17,883 bases of DNA from Acidobacteriota bacterium (GTDB lineage: Bacteria > Acidobacteriota > UBA6911 > RPQK01): assembly GCA_003819755.1 (NCBI GenBank), contig RPQK01000056.1, positions 1 to 17,883 on the forward strand, given 5' to 3'. Positions 12,651 to 17,883 of the stretch are shown here, in pieces; position 1 is the stretch's first letter, and the number at the start of each line of letters is the position of its first letter. A program made the position numbers and the translations under genes. Below the pieces are notes generated by a model. It was not told the origin of the DNA. It made no database searches and saw nothing but the letters and a program-made list of their open reading frames with translations.

Positions 12651-15365
12651 ATGAAGAAATTGGCAAAGAAGCCCGAGCCCTCGCAAGGACTGAAGGTCAG
12701 ACGTCACTTCTGCGCCGACGGTGTTCATCCGTTCAACAAGGTGCAGTGGGAAACCCGGACTGCCGAAATCAAGGATTGGAAAACCGGGAAGGTGACTTTC
12801 CGGCAGGAGGATATTGAGTTTCCGTCGTTCTGGTCCCAAAGAGCTACGGACATCGTTGCCAGCAAGTACTTTAGAGGCCACATCGGCACCAATGGACGAG
12901 AGCGCAGTGTCCGCCAGCTGATCAGCCGGATTGTGGATACCATCACGGACTGGGGCCGCAAACTCAACTACTTCCCTGCGCCCGACGACGCCGAGACGTT
13001 CAACCACGAGCTGAGCTATCTCCTGCTCCACCAGCGAGCCGCCTTCAATTCACCCGTACAGTTCAACGTCGGGATCAAGAAGAACCCGCAATGCTCCGCC
13101 TGTTTCATCAACTCGGTCGATGACAACATGGATTCGATCATGAAACTGGCTAAGACCGAGGCCATGATCTTCAAAGGAGGATCGGGGTCCGGCGTCAACC
13201 TGTCCCACATCCGGTCTTCGGCTGAAGCGCTCTCGGTGGGCGGCCTTGCTTCGGGCCCGGTTTCATTCATGAGGGGCTACGACAGTTTCGCCGGGGCCAT
13301 CAAGTCGGGCGGGGCCACCCGCCGAGCGGCCAAAATGGTTATCCTCAACGCCGAGCACCCGGACATCAAGGAATACATCTGGTGTAAGGCGAAGGAGGAG
13401 AAGAAAGCCCAACAGTTGATCCAGCTGGGTTACGACGACTCAATCGACGGTGAGGCTTATCGGAGTGTCCAGTTCCAGAACGCCAATAACAGTGTCAGCG
13501 TGACCGACGATTTCATGCAGGCTGTCGCGCGGGACGGGGAGTGGCAGACCCGCAAGGTGACGACGGGAGAGCCCGCCGAAAGCTATAGAGCCCGCGACAT
13601 GATGAAGTGGATAGCCGAGGCGACCTGGGCGTGTGGAGACCCCGGGCTTCAGTTCTCCACAACCATAAACGACTGGCACACTTGCCCCAATTCCGGCCCC
13701 ATCAACGCCTGCAACCCCTGCTCCGAATACGTCTTTCTGGACAACTCGGCCTGCAATCTCGCCTCGCTGAACCTGATGAAGTTCGTGGATGACGAGGGGC
13801 ACCTGGACATCGAAAGCTTCAAGCACGCCGTCAGCATCGTGATCCTGGCGCAGGAGATCATCGTGGACAGTTCCACGTACCCGACTCCGGAGATCACGAA
13901 AAACAGTCACGAGTACCGGACGCTGGGGCTCGGATATGCCAATCTCGGTGCGCTCCTGATGGCCCGAGGGCTTCCCTACGACAGCGACAAGGCGCGGTCC
14001 CTGGCGGCTGGCATTTCGGCCCTCATGACTGGCCAGGCCTACCTGACGAGCAGCCAGATCGCCGAGAGAATGGGACCTTACGAAGGCTACGAAAAGAACC
14101 GCCTGCCGATGGCCCGGGTCATGCATAAACACCGGGACGCCCTCTCTCGGATCGATTCGGCCCTGGTCCCCATGGACTTGCTGCACGCTGCCATCGAAGC
14201 CTGGGACCAAGCCATACTCAACGGCTCGGATCACGGGTACCGGAACGCCCATGTCAGCCTGCTGGCTCCGACCGGGACCATCGCTTTCATGATGGACTGC
14301 GACACAACCGGAATCGAGCCGGAGTTCTCGCTCGTCAAGACGAAAAAGCTGGTGGGAGGCGGGACTCTCAAGATAGTCAACAACACCATTCCCCGCGCTC
14401 TTAAACGGTTGGGCTATACCGAAGAGCAGATGAGGGACATCACCAAGTACGTGGAATCCGAAGAGACGATCGAGGGAGCACCCCATCTGAAGGACGAGCA
14501 TCTGCCGGTGTTCGACTGCGCCGATAGGACGGCCCGGGGACAGCGGGCCATTCACTACCTGGGCCACATCAAGATGTGCGGCGCCGTGCAGCCGTTCCTC
14601 TCCGGAGCAATATCGAAGACCATCAACCTGCCCGCGGAGGCGACCGTTGACGACATCATGGAGGCTTATATCCAGGGCTGGAAGCACGGGATGAAGTCGG
14701 TCTCCATTTACCGAGATGGATGCAAGCTCGTTCAGCCTTTGTCCAACAAGGAGCGCGCGGCTCAGGCGGCAGGAGTCCCCATTCACCGGAACATGCCCAA
14801 GGATCACGGCGCCTACCAGCATGAATTCCGGATTCGCGGATTCAAAGGGTTCCTGACCATGGGGCTCTTCCCCGAAGACAAGGAACTGGGAGAGATCTTC
14901 ATCAACTTCGCGAAACAGGGATCGACGCTGCAGGGCATGGCGATGGCCTGGGCGATTGCGATCTCGATGGGGCTGCAGAGAGGCGTGCCGCTTGAAGATT
15001 ATGTGAGGATGTTCTCCCACATGAGCTTTGAGCCGGCCGGCTACACCGACAACCAGCAAATCCCGTTTGCGACTTCGATCCCGGACTATGTGGTTCGCTA
15101 CCTGGCCACACGCTTCCTCGCGCCTGACGCGCAGGAAGCGCTTGGTATTCATCAGCGGAAGCAGAACGGGAACGGATCCGTCCAGAATGGAGTCCAGGTG
15201 AGTTTTGCGGAGTCGGCCAAGCCGGTGAAGGGCAGCGCGACCCAGCGCCTGCTGTCGGACAGCAGTCAAGGGGAAGCTCCCACCTGCTCCTGCGGGAATC
15301 TCATGCAGCGCAACGGCAAATGCCACGTCTGCACCGTGTGCGGGAACACGTCGGGGTGCAGCTAG
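12651..15365 (+). CDS. nrdJ: Adenosylcobalamin-dependent (class II) ribonucleotide reductase
   Basis: A 904-residue enzyme reducing ribonucleotides to deoxyribonucleotides with a thiyl radical made from adenosylcobalamin, so it works with or without oxygen. In the ten-stranded barrel the redox Cys is C148 (PQCSACF) and the partner C368 (DNSACNLASLNL). The active-site loop N-P-C-S-E is at 355-359 (radical C357, with E359 and N355). Typical barrel motifs include FKGGSGSGVNLSHIRSS (174-190), GGATRRAAKMV and LLAPTGTIAFMMDCDTTGIEPEF. GAISKTINLP and SVSIYRDGCK follow further on. The last 28 residues (CSCGNLMQRNGKCHVCTVCGNTSGCS) are a Cys-rich shuttle or zinc element. ATG 12651 is chosen because GGGGAGGT precedes it by the proper spacing; ATG 12612 would add 13 residues. 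Cobalamin supply is required. Confidence 0.96.
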   Translation: MKKLAKKPEPSQGLKVRRHFCADGVHPFNKVQWETRTAEIKDWKTGKVTFRQEDIEFPSFWSQRATDIVASKYFRGHIGTNGRERSVRQLISRIVDTITDWGRKLNYFPAPDDAETFNHELSYLLLHQRAAFNSPVQFNVGIKKNPQCSACFINSVDDNMDSIMKLAKTEAMIFKGGSGSGVNLSHIRSSAEALSVGGLASGPVSFMRGYDSFAGAIKSGGATRRAAKMVILNAEHPDIKEYIWCKAKEEKKAQQLIQLGYDDSIDGEAYRSVQFQNANNSVSVTDDFMQAVARDGEWQTRKVTTGEPAESYRARDMMKWIAEATWACGDPGLQFSTTINDWHTCPNSGPINACNPCSEYVFLDNSACNLASLNLMKFVDDEGHLDIESFKHAVSIVILAQEIIVDSSTYPTPEITKNSHEYRTLGLGYANLGALLMARGLPYDSDKARSLAAGISALMTGQAYLTSSQIAERMGPYEGYEKNRLPMARVMHKHRDALSRIDSALVPMDLLHAAIEAWDQAILNGSDHGYRNAHVSLLAPTGTIAFMMDCDTTGIEPEFSLVKTKKLVGGGTLKIVNNTIPRALKRLGYTEEQMRDITKYVESEETIEGAPHLKDEHLPVFDCADRTARGQRAIHYLGHIKMCGAVQPFLSGAISKTINLPAEATVDDIMEAYIQGWKHGMKSVSIYRDGCKLVQPLSNKERAAQAAGVPIHRNMPKDHGAYQHEFRIRGFKGFLTMGLFPEDKELGEIFINFAKQGSTLQGMAMAWAIAISMGLQRGVPLEDYVRMFSHMSFEPAGYTDNQQIPFATSIPDYVVRYLATRFLAPDAQEALGIHQRKQNGNGSVQNGVQVSFAESAKPVKGSATQRLLSDSSQGEAPTCSCGNLMQRNGKCHVCTVCGNTSGCS

Positions 15366-15383
15366 GAATTCCTAGTTAAAAAA

Positions 15384-15468
15384 GGACCTCAAGGACCTCA
15401 AAGACCTCAAGGACGATGACTCGCTCTAGTCCTTGAGGTCCTTGAGGTCTTTGAGGTCCGTTTTAAAC
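15384..15468. repeat. Hairpin of nonamer repeats AAGGACCTC after nrdJ, terminator-like
   Basis: The left arm 15384-15414 has GGACCTCAA, GGACCTCAA, AGACCTCAA, GGAC. The right arm 15429-15459 is its reverse complement with two mismatches, because the variant unit (AGACCTCAA) lies in a different position in each arm. The loop is 14 bases. It is flanked by AAAAAA on the left and CGTTTTAAAC on the right, giving an intrinsic-terminator shape for nrdJ on the plus strand. The 85 bases from its right end to the sigma-54 activator start hold a -10 box and nothing else recognised. Confidence 0.93.
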
Positions 15469-15532
15469 TTCACCGCTCCCCACATTTTTGTCATTCGGGC
15501 CACCCGGTTTTCCAATCCTGTAGCTTCTCTTG

Positions 15533-15538
15533 TATATT
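15533..15538 (+). promoter_or_regulatory. -10 box (TATATT) for the sigma-54 activator
   Basis: TATATT ends 6 bases before ATG 15545, predicting a leaderless mRNA. A weak TTTCCA lies 18 bases upstream of it as a possible -35. Confidence 0.5.
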
Positions 15539-15544
15539 CTCCTG

Positions 15545-17083
15545 ATGGGCGAGAAAAGCAGCAGTGAAGTGCGTCGGCTCGCGACTTTTCTGGAGATCAG
15601 CCAGACACTGTCGGGGACCATCAACCTGAAACAGTCGCTGCACCAAGTCCTGGAAAGCCTGGAGCGCTTCCATGGCGTGATCCGAGGGGCCGTCACAATC
15701 CTGGACGAGGAGACCTCGGAGCTTCACATTGAAGCGTCCAACGGATTAAGCGCCAAGGGCCAGCAAGTTCACTACCAACTGGGAGAAGGCATCACCGGGC
15801 GTGTGGTCGAAAGCGGAAAACTGATCGTTGTCCCTCAGGTCAGCCGAGAGCCCATGTTCCTGAACCGGGCGGGCCGGAGAAAAGCGACCGAGCAGGACGA
15901 GACTACATTCATCTGCGTCCCGATCATCGTGAACCGGAAACCCGTCGGAGCGGTTGGAGTCGACCTCGCCTTCAAGAAGGACCGCGACTATGATCGCGAA
16001 CTGAAGTTCTTTGGAATCGTCGCCTCCATGATGGCTCAGGCCATCAAAGTCCATCGGCTGATCGAAAGTGATCGACGCCGGCTCATGGAGGAGAACATCC
16101 ACCTGCGCGAGGAGCTACGCGAACGATACGACTTTTCGAGCATCATCGGCAGCAGCGGCCCGATGAAGAGCGTCTACGAGCAGGTCAGCCAGGTCGCGCG
16201 TACCAATACGACGGTGCTCATCCGCGGCGAATCCGGAACCGGGAAGGAGTTGATCGCTCACGCGATTCACTACAATTCACTGCGCGCCGGCAAGCCGTTC
16301 ATCAAAATCAGCTGCGCCGCCCTGCCCGACACGCTTATTGAATCCGAGCTCTTTGGATACGAGAAGGGGGCGTTTACCGGCGCCCAGGCGCGCAAGAAAG
16401 GCCGTTTCGAGCTGGCTGAAGGCGGGAGTCTCTTCCTGGACGAGATCGGAGATCTCGACCTGCAGACCCAGGTGAAGCTCCTCCGCGTCATGCAGGAGCG
16501 TGAATTCGAGAGACTGGGCGGCACCGAGACCATCAAGGTGAACGTTCGCGTCATAGCGGCAACGAACAAGGATCTCGAGAAGGCCATCACGGCCGCCTCC
16601 TTCCGGGAGGACCTGTACTACCGGCTCAACGTCTTCGCTATCTTCGTGCCGCCGTTGCGTGAGCGAAAACCTGACATCTTGCTGCTCGCCGATCACTTCC
16701 TGGAAAAATTCTCGACCGAACACAACAAGAACATCAAAAGGATCTCGACCCCGGCCATTGACATGCTGATGTCCTATCACTGGCCCGGCAACGTGCGGGA
16801 ACTGGAAAACACGATCGAGCGGGCCGTCCTGGTGTGCGAAGGACAGGTTGTTCATGGGCACCACCTTCCGCCGACACTGCAAACGGCGGAGGCGTCTGGA
16901 ACGACCGTGCGAATGTCGCTTGAGGAATCGGTCGCCGGCTTCGAAAAGGACCTGATCCAGGACGCGCTCAAGAGTGCCCGCGGGAATCGTGCCAAGGCGG
17001 CCCGGCTGCTCTCGACCACGGAGCGCATAATCGGCTACAAGATCGGGAAGTATGCGATAGACTGCCGAAGGTTTCGGGCGTAG
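15545..17083 (+). CDS. Sigma-54-dependent transcription activator, NifA-like (GAF-AAA+-HTH)
   Basis: A 512-residue enhancer-binding protein. A GAF sensor domain covers about 10-170 and contains the NifA-like stretch GEGITGRVVESGKLIVVPQVSREPMFLN (80-107). A short coiled linker (RRLMEENIHLREELRERY) leads to the AAA+ domain at about 197-435. This has Walker A GESGTGKE (228-235), GAFTGA (275-280) for contact with sigma-54, Walker B FLDE (297-300), REDLYYRLNV (354-363) with arginine fingers, and YHWPGNVRELENTIERA. A Fis-type helix-turn-helix (NRAKAARLLSTTERIIGYKIGKYAI) ends the protein. The similarity to NifA is in layout and motifs; no nif gene is in view, so nitrogen-fixation control is not claimed. 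It lies between two repeat hairpins and looks monocistronic. ATG 15545 is preferred to TTG 15530, which overlaps the -10 box. Confidence 0.92.
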   Translation: MGEKSSSEVRRLATFLEISQTLSGTINLKQSLHQVLESLERFHGVIRGAVTILDEETSELHIEASNGLSAKGQQVHYQLGEGITGRVVESGKLIVVPQVSREPMFLNRAGRRKATEQDETTFICVPIIVNRKPVGAVGVDLAFKKDRDYDRELKFFGIVASMMAQAIKVHRLIESDRRRLMEENIHLREELRERYDFSSIIGSSGPMKSVYEQVSQVARTNTTVLIRGESGTGKELIAHAIHYNSLRAGKPFIKISCAALPDTLIESELFGYEKGAFTGAQARKKGRFELAEGGSLFLDEIGDLDLQTQVKLLRVMQEREFERLGGTETIKVNVRVIAATNKDLEKAITAASFREDLYYRLNVFAIFVPPLRERKPDILLLADHFLEKFSTEHNKNIKRISTPAIDMLMSYHWPGNVRELENTIERAVLVCEGQVVHGHHLPPTLQTAEASGTTVRMSLEESVAGFEKDLIQDALKSARGNRAKAARLLSTTERIIGYKIGKYAIDCRRFRA

Positions 17084-17100
17084 GGATTCGCCCGGGTAAG

Positions 17101-17246
17101 AGACCTCAAGGACCTCAAAGACCTCAAGGACAGAGTCCGGCGCTCAAGTCCTTGAGGTCTTTGGGGTCCTTGGGGTCCTTGAGGTCTTTGGGGTCCTTGA
17201 GGTCTTTGGGGTCCTTGAGGTCTTTGGGGTCCTTGAGGTCCTTTTT
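17101..17246. repeat. Asymmetric hairpin of nonamer repeats with expanded right arm and T-run
   Basis: The left arm 17101-17131 has about 3.4 units of (A/G)GACCTCAA. The right arm 17152-17241 has ten units, alternating TTGAGGTCT and TTGGGGTCC in an 18-base higher-order repeat, ending TTGAGGTCC and TTTTT (17242-17246). Only part of the right arm can pair with the left. It separates the convergent sigma-54 activator and sugar-isomerase genes. The T-run makes it a terminator for the plus-strand gene. Confidence 0.95.
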
Positions 17247-17247
17247 G

Positions 17248-17883
17248 CTACCCCAGCACCTCCCACTTGATCGGCACCTTCTTGAGCGCGTATCCGAGCT
17301 CGCGCGTGTAGTCGCCGTGGCCGGTCATCCAATGGAAACCCGCCATGTTGCGCGCAACCAGGCCCGAATCGCAAGTGTACCGGACATCGATCTGGGAGCG
17401 ACAGATATCCATGGTGGGATTTTCGGCGACCTTGGCACGGAGTCCCACCCAGCGTTCCGCCTTGAAGTCGGGGATGATGTTGGTAACCTCCTGCCCGATC
17501 TTCATGGCCACTTTCGGCGCCGCCCCGTAGTCGGACTCGAAATGAGTCATGATGCGGGCCGGATCGAGCGTTTGGCCGTCGTTCTTGCGGGGCGCGGTGC
17601 AATGAGCGAGGGTAATCAGACCGTCGTGAGGGTAGGTCGGATCATTAAGAAAAACGGGTTTGCCGGAGATATTGGCCAGCAGCATGCCCGACGGGATGAC
17701 AACGAAATCCGATTCGCAGAAGGCAAGGTAGCCGGCGTCATTCAGCAGGCTGAGAGTAAGGCACGCGGTGGTTTTCGAGATGGGCATGATCGTACCCATG
17801 CAAGAGTTCACGGTGATCGCGCGCGCTTCTGCCCGTTTCATGAGGCCCGCAAACACCTGTTCCAGAAGAAAAGCATTGTGGAC
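17248..17883 (-). CDS. Probable sugar isomerase, L-fucose/L-arabinose isomerase-like, C-terminal part
   Basis: The open frame enters from the right edge and stops at TAG 17248, giving at least 211 residues without the N-terminus. Visible features: VHNAFLLEQVFAGLMKRAEA, AITVNSCMGTIM, TTACLTLSLLNDAGYLAFCESDFVVIPSGMLLANISGKPVFLNDPTYP, then the LAHCTAPRK stretch and HFESDYG. FHWMTGHGDYTRELGYALKK is near the end. The NDAGYLAFCESD and AHCTAP segments resemble metal- and substrate-binding parts of the fucose/arabinose isomerase fold, which interconverts aldoses and ketoses. The identification rests on pattern memory; the substrate is unknown and a related unassigned isomerase is equally possible. 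It converges on the sigma-54 activator across a repeat array. An overlapping frame at 17144-17602 that reads through the repeat is not a gene. Confidence 0.55.
   Translation of the reverse strand, partial: VHNAFLLEQVFAGLMKRAEARAITVNSCMGTIMPISKTTACLTLSLLNDAGYLAFCESDFVVIPSGMLLANISGKPVFLNDPTYPHDGLITLAHCTAPRKNDGQTLDPARIMTHFESDYGAAPKVAMKIGQEVTNIIPDFKAERWVGLRAKVAENPTMDICRSQIDVRYTCDSGLVARNMAGFHWMTGHGDYTRELGYALKKVPIKWEVLG

Noticed and set aside
13440..15326. 628-codon open frame on the minus strand opposite nrdJ
   Set aside because: Completely antisense to a well-identified enzyme; the translation has no recognisable domain and the length follows from codon bias of the real gene.
17144..17602. Minus-strand frame encoding repeated RTPKTS units
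   Set aside because: The repeats are just the DNA nonamer array read through in another frame over the isomerase gene, without start signals.

Overview
The window is a bacterial chromosome segment, moderately GC-rich and densely coded. The genes are housekeeping and envelope-polysaccharide genes, with no transposase, integrase, tRNA, rRNA or CRISPR array. The mix (Hfq-like Sm protein, class II B12-dependent ribonucleotide reductase, NifA-type sigma-54 activator, PSP1/RicT protein beside tmk-holB, LPS-type glycosyltransferases) suggests a free-living Gram-negative lineage. Acidobacteriota is my best guess, but it rests on overall resemblance and I could not test it. GTG and TTG starts are frequent.

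Layout. 40-6202 (+): two family 2 and one family 4 glycosyltransferases, then rfbA, rfbB and rfbD of dTDP-L-rhamnose synthesis, with smpB coupled to rfbD by an ATGA overlap. These genes plausibly make and transfer sugars for a surface polysaccharide; rfbC is not present in the window. 6263-6877 (-): an unrecognised polytopic membrane protein. 7060-7731 (+): a Fic-fold protein whose catalytic motif is destroyed. 7808-8167 (-): an Hfq-like Sm protein, divergent from a secreted TPR protein (8322-8762, +). 8836-11319 (-): tmk, holB and the psp1/ricT-like gene, an arrangement recalling the tmk-holB-yaaT region of Bacillus. 11383-17083 (+): yggS, yggU (DUF167), nrdJ and a GAF/AAA+/HTH sigma-54 activator. 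17248-17883 (-): the C-terminal part of a probable sugar isomerase that runs off the right edge.

The most striking feature is not a gene. Most intergenic gaps longer than about 50 bases contain short tandem repeats with 7-, 8- or 9-base units. In six of them the array is followed by its own reverse complement, giving large perfect or near-perfect hairpins (arms of roughly 18-49 bases). The unit sequence differs between loci while the architecture is the same: AAGGACCTC, GGGGCGAA, TGACGAT, and CGGACGGACA-like. Single-arm versions (GGTGACAG, AATCATC, CTTGTGTCC, AAGGACCTG) occur as well. Several sit exactly at 3' ends, and three contain the stop codon of a gene. Some end in T-runs and would work as terminators.

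A second theme is start-site architecture. Four genes have a TATAAT-like box ending only 6-7 bases before the start codon and no Shine-Dalgarno sequence, which predicts leaderless mRNAs.
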